64,000 nt of DNA from Dryococelus australis (GCA_029891345.1 CM056995.1:212921047-212985046), one strand, 5' to 3'. Shown: positions 22,249 through 33,893, numbered from the stretch's first letter. Notes: generated from the letters alone by a model not told the origin. Numbers and translations: made by a program.

Positions 22249-22862
22249 ATGTGCACCGTCATGCAGCAGCCACATTTCTGGTCAAATCCCAAGTGGAACG
22301 TGTTTCAGCAATTCTGGTAAAACCGAATCCAAAAACAAGATGAACCGGTCAGCATTTAAGCGAACGGGCAGCATGTATGGCCAAATTAAACTGCCACCTA
22401 CAATACCACGCCATATATTAACGCCAAATAGCTCTTGGTAATTTGGGAAGAAGGGCGCGTGAGTGTTCTGCTCCGCTCCCATGTGACTGCTACGAGATGT
22501 CAACGCACATTCTCTTGTTAATCGCCCTTCTTCGGTAAAAAAAAAACGCGATACTTGGGTAATGTGGCTCTGCTGCACATCGTTGTAAACACCACTGCAC
22601 GAACTGTAAACGTTGTGGGTAGTCCTAAAGCTTCAAATGGTGCACTATCTGTCGGCGATATGGATGGAGCAGCTGTTCATGCACAACTCTCCACACATCC
22701 ATGTGTCAGATGCGGACCGCATGCGCCACTTCCTGGGTGCTGGTAGATGGCACCTCATAGAACCTCTCCAGCACCTCCTTCTCAAAGTGAGGTGTTCGTA
22801 CCGACCTTGGACGGCCAGCACTAGGCCTGTACACCTGTAACGTGTACAGTATTGGGACTGGT

Positions 22863-23603
22863 ACGCTCGGTGTCACAGTGTACAATGATCGCTGTGACGT
22901 CACGTAAACACACTGCGTGATTCTGTTACTCAGTGTAAATTTCCCTTGTTTGTGAAGCCACCTATCAATGGCATTGAACTTGAAATAATGTGGCACACAT
23001 CTGTAAGGATACCATGAGACCATGAGTCTCATGCACTGTGAAAAATTACCAACTACTCCCCAACTTGACTGCGAGCGGCGCTATAACCGACGTCCCGTGT
23101 GCTAGCTTGACCACCTGCTGACCTTACCTACACTGCACGGCGCTATATTTTCGGCGAAGTTTATTTTTTCCTAGAATTGGAAATACGCAAAAACTTGTGT
23201 GCTACTGTGCGACGTAATAAAAATCAAACTTTTACCTTTATCTTTACCTGGAACTGTGATGTACACGAGGAACAATATACGTTTACGTGTTGTTCATTGG
23301 AGCCCAAGCCGCTGCAGACCGTCATGCTGTAAGGCAGCTGTTAACCTGAGCCGCCCGGATAACATGCTCCACTGACTTGCCACCTCGGGCGCTAGGATAT
23401 TTCGTCGGTCACATGTCCGCCTCAGGCCGCTGACCACGATTTCCGATTGTAGCAATAACCAAGATGGTGATCATGCATTTCTTATCTACTTACAAATTTG
23501 TTCAAAAATTATTTTTCAGACTGAAGTATCTCATTATATAACATCTGGACACGAACGAAACTACGAGCAAGTGCCTGTAACTAGCTTTTGTTAAATAGTT
23601 TCT
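22863..23603. other. Intergenic sequence
   Basis: 22863-23035 may be the 5' flank of the minus-strand mariner element. 23290-23450 is moderately CpG-rich. No gene seen. Confidence 0.35.
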
Positions 23604-23849
23604 ATATACTGTTCGCGGTAAAGTGAGCACTTTTTGAGGCCCTTTCAACAGGCACTAACCACTAACAAATATATCTTATCGCAACCTCAGGTATTAAATT
23701 TGGAGGGTGGTGAAATGTACACACTGTGTGTATTGTTTACATTGCAATGTTTATATATATAAAAAAAAACAGGAAGATGGAAATTGGATGAAAGGCAATA
23801 TTTAAGAAGGGCCTTTAAAAGTGCTCACTTTACCGTGAACAGTATATAT
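23604..23849 (-). mobile_element. MITE-1, short form
   Basis: About 245 bp with MITE-1 terminal repeats: TATATACTGTTCGCGG then AAAGTGAGCACTTTT on the left, AAAAGTGCTCACTTTACCGT on the right. The interior differs from the long form and resembles, in reverse orientation, the short copies at 25.7 and 47.9 kb. Confidence 0.8.
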
Positions 23850-24290
23850 CAATAAAATTATGGGGTTGTGGCTTAAATTTTCATAGGTATGAGCGGCATG
23901 ATGAAAACTCTGCATAGCAGTCAAGAGTAATGCACGTAGGGGCGATGGTGCACTCAATGCGCGTGGTATTGTCATCCTTATTGATCCAGCACTTCTGAGC
24001 TTTAAATACAAAAATAGCTCAAGGTTGGCGAACTGTGAAAGCGTAGGCGGGGCCATGCACTAAAGATGAGGTAGATCGATTTTTCGTCTTCTGCGCATGC
24101 ACCCAACATCGACCTACCCCACACCGAGACAGTATATTTTTGTGCTCTATGTTATCGATTGTTACGAACTGGTCCCAATGCGCACAGATATCCGCGACTC
24201 TGACGTGACACCGCGTGCAATTGAAGGTCGTCATAAGCAGTCATCAGAAACATGCTGTCAATGGTGCAATTAATAGCAAACTATTATATA
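23850..24290. other. Intergenic sequence
   Basis: A 71-codon minus-strand frame at 24019-24234 lies in a slightly CpG-rich patch. No motif or splice signal supports it. Confidence 0.35.
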
Positions 24291-24566
24291 CACTGTAAAA
24301 AATATTTCTGGCAAACTTCCTAAATTCTAATGGAAGTTTTTACCTGTAAACTGTACGAAAATAATACCACCACACAACAAGCTGCAGATATAGGAATGTT
24401 TAGAGTCGCTACTATACAAAGTTCGTAACTTCCCTACGTATTTGATTGTTTCTTGAGCGAATGTAGGAATGCTTCAATGTATGTATAAGGGAAACAATTT
24501 CCATTCCCGCTTTCTTACTATGCGTATACACCGGTATGATAAATTTCCGAATAATTTCTCTAAGTG
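24291..24566 (+). mobile_element. MITE-2 copy
   Basis: About 276 bp beginning CACTGTAAAAAATA and ending TTTCTCTAAGTG. The body aligns with 37132-37391: AAACTTCCTAAA, GGAATGTTTAG, TTTCTTGAGC-A-TGTAGGAATG, and GTATACAC-G-TATG. TA-rich flanks. The CACTG terminus is compatible with CACTA/Chapaev-type elements, but the family is not certain. Confidence 0.75.
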
Positions 24567-25739
24567 TATGGTAGAATAAGCTAGAATTATGGTCTCAGTT
24601 TACATTACGTTTCGCGAAGACTTCATCATTCTCTGAAACCAAGCCCTGACTCCAGTGCAGAGTGGCAGTCAATCAGCGAAAACAATTGAGAGTTGGGGGC
24701 GAGAGAAGTGGATAGGGCTCCGAACCATGTAGAGTGGTTAGGGGGTGACTGAGAGACCTACGAGTCACCAGGCAGTTGGTTTGATTCAGGGCGAGTCCCT
24801 TCTTCAGAAGTAAACTTAACTGTAAAACCTTTAACATCTTCAGGTATGGTGGTCTGTATATTGGAGTTAGCAGAGGATTGCCTCAGTAATAAAAAACGAA
24901 ACTTTTTGAGGGCGCGCTGCGGCCCCCTCCCCTTGAAGGATATAGTGGTGGGGCCAAGAACCTGCACACCCTTGTACCTTTGGCTATCGAACCCCACCCC
25001 CTGCCACCCTCCCCTGGGAGGAGATGCGATAACCCGAGGGATGTGTTTTTCACCTTCTTTTCGGCTTGGAAAGCGCATTTTTCGACCGATTTTTTGGTGG
25101 TTTGGGACGGGGAGGGGGGGTGTTTAGGTTCTTCGAACCTACCCCTCATCAAAATGTCCAGCCCTCCCCCCCCCTTTTTTTTCGCCTTCGGAAAGTGTTA
25201 TGTGGGTCATTTTGTATTGTATTTTGTAGAAAATTTTGTATTTTCCTTTCTTTTAAGCTGTATAACACTCCTAAAACAGGTTACGCCCTTCGAAACTTCA
25301 ACCCCCTCCCCCTCAAAATTGTCCACTCTTAAGTCTTAAGTGTGAAGTCATAAGTATCATGACAAAAGTAAGAAGTCTTAAGTCTTAAGTTCTGGGATGA
25401 TTGCCATATCCGCCACCAGGTGTCTGCACTGGCGAAACACCTCGTAGCGGGAGAAGCAGGGTCGACTCACTGGCAGTGCGCCAGGTGATCTGCACGGTCA
25501 GTCGACAGCAACTTTCAGACATTTCTCCCCGCCGGGCAGTGTGTACGCGTCTTCCCTCGGGCCGTCTCCAAATCCACGCGCTGCTGAGGATCAATTGCCG
25601 GGCTGAAGATCGCCCCGACTCTAGTTCACGAACCTTACCTTGCCGCCGCGTCCTTCAAGTTGCCCTGAGGCTGACTTACAATCACTGGCGTGTGCAGCCT
25701 TCACCATTACCGTGAGCCACAAAGAGAATCACAGATGGC
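24567..25739. other. Intergenic sequence with GC-rich block
   Basis: 24750-25330 is C/G-homopolymer rich and open in several frames, including minus-strand frames reading EDVKGFTVKFTSEEGTRPE, but no domain was recognised. 25327-25393 holds short direct repeats of AAGTCTTAAGT. 25400-25700 is CpG-rich. Confidence 0.35.
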
Positions 25740-25978
25740 TATAGGCCGTTCACGGTAAAGTGAGCACTTTTGAAGCCCTAGTTACTTTTTTCTTTCAATT
25801 AATTTATATCTTTCCGCCACTTGTTAATATAAACCCTGCCATGTGAGTAATAAAAACTGTGTATACATTTCACCATACCCAAAACCAAAAGTCCGAGGCT
25901 ACAACGAAATGTGTTTATTAGTTATTATGACTGATGAAACAGCTTCAAAAAGTGCTCACTTTGCTGTGAACGGTCTAT
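25740..25978 (+). mobile_element. MITE-1, short form
   Basis: About 240 bp with ends TATAGGCCGTTCACGG and GCTGTGAACGGTCTAT. The interior (CCCTAGTTACTTTTT, TGCCATGTGAGTAATAAA, CACCATACCCAAAAC) is collinear with 47950-48192. Confidence 0.85.
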
Positions 25979-26114
25979 GACTATAAAATTGTGGTACTAT
26001 CTCACCCCCCCCCCCCCAGGGAAACTTTAATTGTAAGTTTGCATCACTTATAGTTTGCACAGAAGTTTTGCCTAAATAGGATGTAATAGGCTGTGAAGAC
26101 CACTTTTGACTTAA

Positions 26115-26338
26115 CAACGTGGTCTTGAGAGCCAACGTGGGCTAAACGAGGTGAGAATGGAGCAGTACCGGAATGCTAGGGGATGGAAACGGGAGATCCC
26201 CTAGAAAACCCGCCAAACAGCGGCTTCGTCCGACACGATTCCCACTTGCGAAAATCCGGGAGTGACCCTGCCGGGGGTTGAACACGGTTCGCCTTCGTGG
26301 GTGGCGAGCAGTCTAACCGCTCAGCCAGAGCGGCCCCT
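26115..26338 (-). mobile_element. tRNA-derived SINE
   Basis: On the minus strand the element starts with a tRNA(Ser/Leu)-like head: CTCTGGCTGAGCGGTTAGAC (A box) and GTGTTCAACCCCCGGC (B box). The body follows: GGATTTTCGCAAGTGGGAAT, then TAGGGGATCTCCCGTTT. It aligns with the SINE at 7.4 kb and with the fragment at the window start. No clear target duplication was located. Confidence 0.8.
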
Positions 26339-26726
26339 TTAAAACTTTTGGAATTTACAAATAATCAGCGTACACTACCAATACTTAGATAGTCACTTTG
26401 TAGGTCAAGGTTACCTCAAGATCCGAGCCGTTTTTTGTAAAGAGATTAAAATCCAAAACATGAAGATTTGTCGGGTCATTAGGGTTTGCCTGGGAACACT
26501 CGGCACACCCCGTGCGTGCGCAAGCCTATGGTTTCGATTGTCCCTTTTTGTTAACAAAAACAGAAGTGATTGTGATTTTTTTTTTGCAAAATCGATTATC
26601 CATGTTTGGCATTTGCGTTTCGTGTATTGTCAGCTGCGAATTTGGCATATTACCATATCTCAACCATTTTATATTTTCCCATGTGCAAATACGCATTACA
26701 CAGAAGTTATGGTAATATGGATGTGT
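26339..26726. other. Short intergenic sequence
   Basis: Nothing recognised. Confidence 0.4.
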
Positions 26727-27134
26727 TTGACTAGATGGAGATAGTTTGACATCCGCCATTGCGATGCAGATATCTGTCATGGAAAACCAGGACTTAGCAC
26801 GAAAAAAAACAAACTTAAATAAGACAAGTAACCTATGGACGAGAAAATAAATATATGTAGGCCTTATACAACACAGGTTTCGAGCCTGTGTTGTTTTCTA
26901 TGTGTTATCTGTTGGTGATGTATATATACATATATTTTTCGCAATACGTTGCTGTTATGTCTTTGACTCTATTCCCTCTTGGGATTTCCCAGTGTTTGCA
27001 TACATATATTAATTTTCTTCTATAGGTTACTTATCTTATTTAAGAGTTTTTTTTCGTACTTAGTCCTCTTCTTCCATGACAGACATCTACATCTACATCG
27101 CAATGGCGGATGTCCAAATATCGCCATCAAGTCA
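26727..27134. mobile_element. MITE-4, palindromic 408-bp element
   Basis: Arms 26727-26861 and 26998-27134 are reverse complements, with outer motif GACATCCGCCATTGCGATG and inner AAGTAACCTAT. The spacer contains a separate perfect hairpin at 26869-26896 (ACAACACAGG, short loop, CCTGTGTTGT). No coding capacity. Confidence 0.75.
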
Positions 27135-28340
27135 TTCACCCCCATTGCACTATTCATTCCAAGATCACACTAATGTGTTTCACACACTCTAAATAATAAT
27201 TAGTAAAGAAAAATGTCGAAGTAATTATGAAATATGTATTATTTTTCTATTATCTTATCAATGTTTGGTACCAGTTTGACATTTTTATTATTCTATTCTA
27301 GTACTCTAAAAATGGTTTTATGTGACGTGGTGTTTATTATAAGAACTCCCAGGTTTTTGTTTTCCAAATAAATTATTTCATACCTATTTATCTGATATCA
27401 GCCAAGTCGTGTTGTGCATCGTATGAAAAAGTTTTCAGTCATGGTGTTCTAATTAAACCTTACAAAATTCAAAATACAGATTACAAATTTAAAAAAAACT
27501 AAAACCAAACTATTTTCACGCGTACGTAAAACGTTTTATTTTTGAGTGTTTTATTGTGAATCTTTACGTGGAAACTCAAACTTCGCGTACTAAATAAAAC
27601 TTTAAGGAAACAGAGTTGTTGCTGTTCAGATTTAAAAATCTGAACATTTTAGCTACACAAACCTACAGTATGTGTTTGAACGTGACAATAACATGCGAAA
27701 CATATGACGCTCGTGATTAACACAATCTTAGAATGCAACTAGGAGGTGGCGATAACATTCAGGAATAAATGTAGGTACCTGAGCGATACAGACATGTATG
27801 TACTCAATATAGGTGCTCTCGAGAAAATATGATTGTGTTTCGTGAAGTAATAAAAATAGGAATCTTATGGTAAAAATATGGCATTTCATTAAAGTTTTTA
27901 TACGTCCTAGAAACAAAATGAATGAACCGCGGCAGTGAAATATCTCCCGAAATATTTACGAATTATGATACAAAATAATACCAACCTATCTTCTGTTATA
28001 ACTTATATTATCCTTTCGTCTTCCTTCCTGTAAGAAATTTATATATGTTGTGTTATCTTTGCTTTGATGTTTTCTTTTTATTATCGCAATATATGCTCAC
28101 TTTTGAAACCTACAACTTCGTTCCTATTGTTAATGGCCAGCGTGATCACGTAGTACAGAGGCACGTGTATCACCCATCACGCAAAAACTTTACATTGATC
28201 AACTTTCCTTTACGTGAACGTATACACGAAACGTTCATGATTGGTATCACTGAAACACGCCAGTGAAAGTATAGCCAGCTTAAGTGAACGTGTTACTTGT
28301 AACGTATAACGTCAAGGTATCGTGTCCCTATCATCATGTA
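27135..28340. other. AT-rich gene-free stretch
   Basis: No exon or repeat family recognised. Confidence 0.4.
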
Positions 28341-28521
28341 CACTCTAAGAAACACTCAGGAAACAGCCAAAGGCATAGGGAAGTTCTCAACTTTGTATAG
28401 TAGCGCTGCTAAACATTCTTATATCTGCAGTATGATGTGTGTTAATATTACCACGCAGTGTATAGATTAGAAACTTCCACTACAGTTTAGGAAGTTTACT
28501 AGATTTTTTTTTTTTACAATG
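28341..28521 (-). mobile_element. MITE-2, internally deleted copy
   Basis: Starts CACTCTAAGAA and ends TTTTTTTACAATG. The body shows CTCAGGAAACAGCCAAA, GGGAAGTTC and AAACTTCC-CTA, the reverse complement of MITE-2. It is about 90 bp shorter than the other copies. Confidence 0.65.
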
Positions 28522-28705
28522 CAAGGAGCTTGTTGGCCAAGCGACTACCTCCCACCACGGTGATCCGAGCAAGGTATCCTTCGCGGTCACCCAGAATTTC
28601 GCACATGGAAAACATGGCAGGCATTTCCGGTGGAAGGCGGCTTTCCTTTGGTAACTGCCGCTTCACTGACTACAGCACTTCGCCGTTACTCCATCTTAAT
28701 AATAC
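28522..28705 (+). repeat. Degenerate SINE copy
   Basis: Contains CTCCCACCACGGTGATCCGAG, AATTTCGCACATGG and GCATTTCCGGTGGAAGGCGG, in the order found in the complete SINE at 7.4 kb. The promoter boxes are eroded. It directly abuts a MITE-2 copy. Confidence 0.6.
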
Positions 28706-29226
28706 AGGGGATATAAATCACTGGCATAAAGGTTAATAGTATACCATACGTTTATGTAAGTCAATGCAAAAAAAAGATGGATTTTTGGCAAGGTCTTTCT
28801 GTCACTCTAAATATTTATATGTTGTTGCAACGTCAATTATAATAATAATAAAATTAACGCACTAGAATGGGAAAACAGTTGGCGGAAGCCTCTATCCCCT
28901 TCGCCTTGCACGTTTTAATTTTGTAGTGGTATAGCTAGTTCACTATTCAGTAACCATTTTTTAAGTACTCTGTTTAAGATATTCTTTTCGCCCACTCTGT
29001 TATCTTTCCGACTCGTGTAAAAAATTGTCATGGAACAACTGAGCTATATTCATCCTTTGTTCAAGCGACACTGCGACACATATAGGCCTGTGTTACAATT
29101 TTGCCAATACTCAATCTGCTGCCTACCCCAATAGCATAATCATCTTGATTCAACACCAGCTATAACTCTCCATAAATAGTTATAAGTCATTTAGAGTATG
29201 TAATCTAACAACAGGAAGCTGAATTT
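28706..29226. other. AT-rich spacer
   Basis: Nothing recognised. Confidence 0.4.
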
Positions 29227-30755
29227 TCACGGTTGTCTTAAATTCGTATCAAACTTCCTCCCCAGAATGAATCCTACTGTTGCACTTGTAACTCTAACAC
29301 GTGCAGCACACCCACATTTTCGGCGATGATAGAAAGCACCTTCTGTGCGGACGATGGCGTGTTCAGATGTACCTACATCAAGGGCCAGCAAAACTACATC
29401 AAGGGCCAGCAAAACAGCATCAATATGGCAGGTCATTACAAGTCTCTTGTTGTACCGCCTTACCAAAACGTCCCATGCGGTCTCGTAATTAGTGTCAATC
29501 AATATTAATGACTGAATAAGCGAGGCTGATTCGTCGTCCAATGACGACTTGAGGTAAAGGAGCATTTAATAACCGTCAAGTGTTTACAGTCTACAACTAA
29601 AACAGTAAACAAATTTGAAAAGTTCATCCAATCTCTAGGATGGCCTGAAAAGTTTGGTAACTGTATTGGTGGTAAAACCACTCTACTTGCTTGTCCTTGA
29701 CTACTAGCTGGCGCGCCGGTGTCCTGTACTTGCTTGTCCTTGACTACTAGCTGGCACGCCGGTGTCCTGTACTTGCATGTCCTTGACTACTAGCTGGCGC
29801 GCCGGTGTCCTGTACTTGCTTGTCCTTGACTACTAGCTGGCGCGCCGGTGTCCTGTACTTGCTTGTCCTTGACTACTAGCTGGCGCGCCGGTGTCCTGTA
29901 CTTACATGTCCTTGACTACTAGCTGGCGCGCCGGTGTCCTGTACTTGCATGTCCTTGACTACTAGCTGGCGCGCCGGTGTCCTGTACTTGCATGTCCTTG
30001 ACTACTAGCTGGCGCGCCGGTGTCCTGTACTTGCATGTCCTTGACTACTAGCTGGCGCGCCGGTGTCCTGTACTTGCATGTCCTTGACTACTAGCTGGCG
30101 CGCCGTTGTCCTGTACTTGCAAGTCCTTGACTACTAGCTGGCGCGCCGGTGTCCTGTACTTGCATGTCCTTGACTACTAGCTGGCGCGCCGGTGTCCTGT
30201 ACTTGCATGTCCTTGACTACTAGCTGGCGCGCCGGTGTCCTGTACTTGCATGTCCTTGACTACTAGCTGGCGCGCCGGTTTCCTGTACTTGCATGTCCTT
30301 GACTACTAGCTGGAGCGCCGGTGTCCTGTACTTGCATGTCCTTGACTACTAGCTGGCGCGCCAGTGTCCTGTACTTGCTTGTCCTTGACTACTAGCTGGC
30401 GCGCCGGTGTCCTGTACTTGCATGTCCTTGACTACTAGCTGGCGCGCCGGTGTCCTGTACAATACCTCGGCAATGTATTGCGCGCCGCTATCATCTCGAA
30501 ATATATGTCGTCAAATTTATCAAGACGTAGTGTGTGAACTTCTGCGTCAAACTCTTTGACAATTTCTTATAACAGTTGCCAATGCAGATGATCTTCGTCA
30601 AATCCATCTTTCACTGCAGCGAGATGACTTCACATTGAAAGAAACAAATCTAACTTGGCGGTATTTGTCTTGACTTCCAGGGCTAATTTTTACGCCCTGT
30701 TCAGTCTGTTCTCCGCCTTCTCTAGCCCGAAGCGAACTGGGGTTTTTTTATCCAT
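29227..30755 (-). pseudogene. BEL/Pao retrotransposon gag remnant (DUF1759 type)
   Basis: Gag of BEL/Pao retroelements forms the intracellular particle. On the minus strand an ATG at 30755 opens a degraded N-terminal region with stops. It contains EFDAEVHTLRLDKFDD then IYFEMIAARNTLP (about 30560-30470), typical of the helical gag start. A minisatellite follows, then QLPNFSGHPRDWMNFSNLF (about 29665-29610), LLYLKSSLDDESASLIQSL and TNYETAWDVLVRRYNK (29565-29450), the DUF1759 signature. Frame changes near 29570 and in-frame stops mark it as dead. No protease, polymerase or LTR was found next to it. Confidence 0.75.
29684..30460. repeat. 43-bp minisatellite, 18 copies, inside the gag remnant
   Basis: About 18 nearly identical 43-bp units. 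Each contains CTTGACTACTAGCTGG directly followed by the palindrome GGCGCGCC in most copies, then GGTGTCCTGTACTTGC. Variants sit mainly at one T/A position (CTTGCTTGTCC versus CTTGCATGTCC). Read on the minus strand, the unit nearest the gag core gives APASSQGQAS, which runs straight into the gag linker before QLPNFSG, so the array grew from gag coding sequence. Confidence 0.9.
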
Positions 30756-30871
30756 TTTAATTACACTGCAAAAGGATTCATGTCGAACACCACTAAATCA
30801 CTTGTGATCGTGCGAAATACGCGTAACCACGTGGACGAACGACTCCGATGTCCCAGTGTATACTGCCCAGA

Positions 30872-31518
30872 TACTGTAAAAAGTAATGGGAAAATTACCT
30901 GACAGATGTAAGGTAATATTCACAAACTTGTGGGGAAACACAGTTTTCCTTACAGGTAAGGTAAAATTAAAGCATTCTGGGGTAAAATCCACGTACGTGG
31001 TAATGGAAAAACCCATACACGGAAGCGAAAATTGCCTTATGACGCGCGCATCTCTTCAGCATTGTCAACAGTTATTAGGGGGGGGACGGGCGGAAGAAAT
31101 AATTGATAACACGTTAACATTTACTGAAGCTGTCATGCTGTCGTCGAGGTGTAATGGATACCGCATCGGCCTATCGTGAAAGAGGGCCATGGTTAGCGCC
31201 CACCCACCAGTAGATGTCGAGGATTTAATAGTTGACGTTTCGGTTACTATTCGTCAGAGGATATTGGTAATAAAATAACTAACAGTACTAATACTCCGGG
31301 GGATTTTTAAATATAATTTTATTATAGAACATAGTTAATTTTTCCTTTCTTGTATGAGATTATTTCCTTACTTTCGTCAGGTACTTTTCCCGTACGTTTA
31401 GGGAGTAGTACTTGTTATGTAAATTTTCTCTAAATTTAAAAGGTAAATTTACCTTACATATAGAGGCAATCAGCTTCCCTTGCATGTAAGAGGATTTTAC
31501 CTAAAAAAATTTACAGTG
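30872..31518. mobile_element. Candidate 0.65-kb element with CACTGTAAA-like ends
   Basis: The left end TACTGTAAAAAGTAATGGG and right end TTTACCTAAAAAAATTTACAGTG form imperfect inverted repeats with GTAAGGTAA motifs near both ends. The ends resemble MITE-2 but the interior does not. A 97-codon frame inside has no recognised motif. Confidence 0.4.
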
Positions 31519-32600
31519 TAGTTTTTTTTAATTGGATGCTGGATCCAAGACGCAAAACCGACTGGAACCGCGCGCACCGCTCACACAAGGAAAAAACCAA
31601 CAAAAATAACAACATGGCGGACAAACAAAATACAAACGAGGCAGGCTAACAGAAAAGTCTAGTTCAGCTTGTGACCACGTGGGCACGAATACAATAGGTG
31701 GGAATACAAATAAGGAAGTTAGAACACACCATATGCCATATCTATTCAACAATTGAACAAAATGTAACCATATTTTGTATGCAAACTTCAATGATGCGTA
31801 TACAGATGCTATTTTGTTGTACTTTTCGTAAAATAGTGCTGGGTGACAAAATTGGACATGTTTCTGGAAACATTCCACTAATTTACACTAAATTTCGCAC
31901 ACCAACTGTGCTATAGAAGGCCATGTAAACTAAGATGATTTAAGTGATGTCAGGCACTAATTTTAAATGGCATCCATATAAGTAATTTTGATACGTTTGA
32001 CATATTTATTGAACAATTTAACCAAATTCAACCAAACTTCCTATATCGACAGTAGCTATTAGAAGCACCGTATACGGAGCCTCTTTTTTTTTTAAGCAAT
32101 TTTGTACGATAACACCAAATGGGAAAACAAAGTTCTATGCCATATCTATGGGGCTGATAAACTGAATTCCCCCAAATCCGCACAAGTAGCGCTACAGGCT
32201 GTGTGAACTTACGTAATTTAAGCGGCTCGAAGCTTACTTTCAAAATGACGGCCCTGTAAATATATCAGGTTAGTAAATCTTATCTAACAAACCATTAGAC
32301 TGTTACATCCGAAGTTGATGCTCCGAGTGCTACCTTAGTAATGCATTTAATTGCACGCTAGCTATGGTATGAGGTTTTCTTGGTTCAAGTCTCTGATACG
32401 GCACATGTATATTTGTAATTGCCACACTACTACTGCACATTTTTCTGATTCTATCCCTAGTGATTTTTCTGTTGACGAGACAAGACCTATCTACAATCTA
32501 ACCTTTCAAGATCTTCATTAAAACTTATTTACATCTATGTAGAAAGGTTCCGGGGGCGGACATTTGTTTATGGATGTGAGTGCCATTTTCATATTTGCGT
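31519..32600. other. AT-rich, diverged R3-like sequence
   Basis: 31690-32290 has phrases reminiscent of R3 (CCATATCTATTCAAC, TTTTGTATGCAAACTTC, GCCATATCTATGGGGC). No gene seen. Confidence 0.35.
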
Positions 32601-32604
32601 ATAG

Positions 32605-32848
32605 TTCTGATCTCAACAAATCCACCCAGTGACTAGTAATCATCTGAACAGATCCATCCTGTGACTAATACTTATTTTTTAACGAATAAATCCACCCAGT
32701 GACTAGTACTCATCATATCAGATACATCCTGTGACTAGTACTCATCTGAGCGTATCCACCCTGTGACTAGTATTCATCTGACAGACCCCACCTATGAATA
32801 GTACTTATCTGAACAGGTCCATCCTGAGACTAGTACTCATCAACGAAA
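32605..32848 (+). repeat. Tandem repeat, about 32-38-bp units
   Basis: Seven imperfect units with core CCTGTGACTAGTACTCATCTG, followed by a variable GA-CAGATCCAT spacer. Confidence 0.8.
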
Positions 32849-33469
32849 TATTGGACGGGGCCCAGCGAAGAAAGCGAGCAGAGTGTGTCCGCTGTCGTCC
32901 TCAAATCTTCCCCGATGGTCTATTTTCTCTTTCCTGGCTGCGGAAGAGGAAATATGTGGGGAAGGGTGCAGTTGCGCGTATTTCAAATCGTAGATGCTTG
33001 TGGCGTGGCAAAGGAATTTTTTTTTATTAAAGCTCACAATCGCGTTAAAACAACCGGGGAGTATTATCCGCATATTACAGTATCGCTGGTTTTTTTTAAC
33101 TGTATTATTTTTAACACTATCATCAGAAGAGGTGCGACGCACGCTGGAAGAGGACTGTCTGCGAACGGTCACAGTGAACGGCGGTGGTCAGCACAGAGCT
33201 GCGTAATTACTGGCAAGCACCCCACTGTTACAGCTGCGGGTATGTTAACTGAGACCCGCCAGCACCGAGCCGCGGTACTCACCAGTACCTGGCGCCCCGG
33301 ACCAGGACCGCGTACCTGCATCGCGACTTGTCTGACCGCAGATCTGCGTTATTATTGGTATTTCTGTTACTTAGTCCCCACTTTTGCTTACACTGAGATA
33401 AAGATTATGTTATTGATACCAAATAAATTAACTTGGAAATATTGCTTTAGATTGTACATCATTTTGGTT
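32849..33469. other. Moderately GC-rich sequence, no gene supported
   Basis: A 200-codon plus-strand frame spans most of this, but its codon content and homopolymer-encoded stretches look random. 33080-33126 looks like a pyrimidine tract with an AG acceptor. Confidence 0.3.
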
Positions 33470-33893
33470 ATAGGCTATTCACGGTGAAGTGAGCACTTTT
33501 GAAAGCCCTGCTTAAGATCTACTTGTATGCACGTTGCGGAATATTCCTACTTATGTAAAATTAACATTGCCATGTGCCACATCACTTTATTCTTGCATCG
33601 GTCAAGTGAAACGGTGAAATTATTTGAAAAGTAAACATTTTTCAAGTTTGCTCATTCATGAATTTGATGAATTGAAAAAAAATTAAAGCGAAGGGAATAA
33701 TATAAGTTATCACAGACTGTTACCTAAAACTTTTAATTCGACGTTAAGATATGGATCTACTTTACCTCCATCGTTACCAACTTTACTGGGTGCATGTCAC
33801 TCAGTGCGCCCGTTAAAATATATGCAGGTAGGGGCAGTGACTTTTTTCTAAGGTTGATTTCAAAAGTGCTCAATTTATCGTGAACAGCCTTTA
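33470..33893 (-). mobile_element. MITE-1, long form
   Basis: Aligns along its full length with 7959-8383. Ends are TATAGGCTATTCACGGTGAA and TTTATCGTGAACAGCCTTTA. The interior CGGTCAAGTGAAACGGTGAA block is conserved. Confidence 0.85.

Larger units (their letters stand above)
21329..22862 (-). pseudogene. Mariner-like transposase split by a solo LTR
   Basis: Read on the minus strand. From 22862 come GRPRSVRTPHFEKEVLERF (helix-turn-helix linker), STSTQEVAHAVRI, a hydrophobic block with FGVNIWRGIVGGSLIWPYML, and LLHDGAH at about 22250, carrying the second catalytic Asp. The frame is then interrupted by a 613-bp LTR. It resumes at 21635 with HVREYLDITLPGKWIGHGR, then ARSPDLTPLDFYLW, carrying the third catalytic Asp, and ends at TAA 21329-21331 after RGRQFKHLI. 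The first-Asp region is degraded and several frame changes are present. It belongs to the same superfamily as the element at 14.3-17.8 kb but is a different lineage. Confidence 0.8.

Noticed and set aside
29684-30460. CRISPR-like regular repeats
   Set aside because: Units are contiguous 43-bp tandem repeats without unique spacers, in a eukaryotic gag remnant.
33127-33206. Possible terminal exon (acceptor-like TTTTTAACACTATCATCAG, then EEVRRTLEEDCLRTVTVNGG to a TAA)
   Set aside because: The acceptor and frame are attractive, but there is no upstream exon, no known motif and no poly-A signal nearby; kept only as a hint.
32885-33487. 200-codon plus-strand frame
   Set aside because: Codons run through T-rich homopolymers and no family was recognised; it ends inside a MITE-1.
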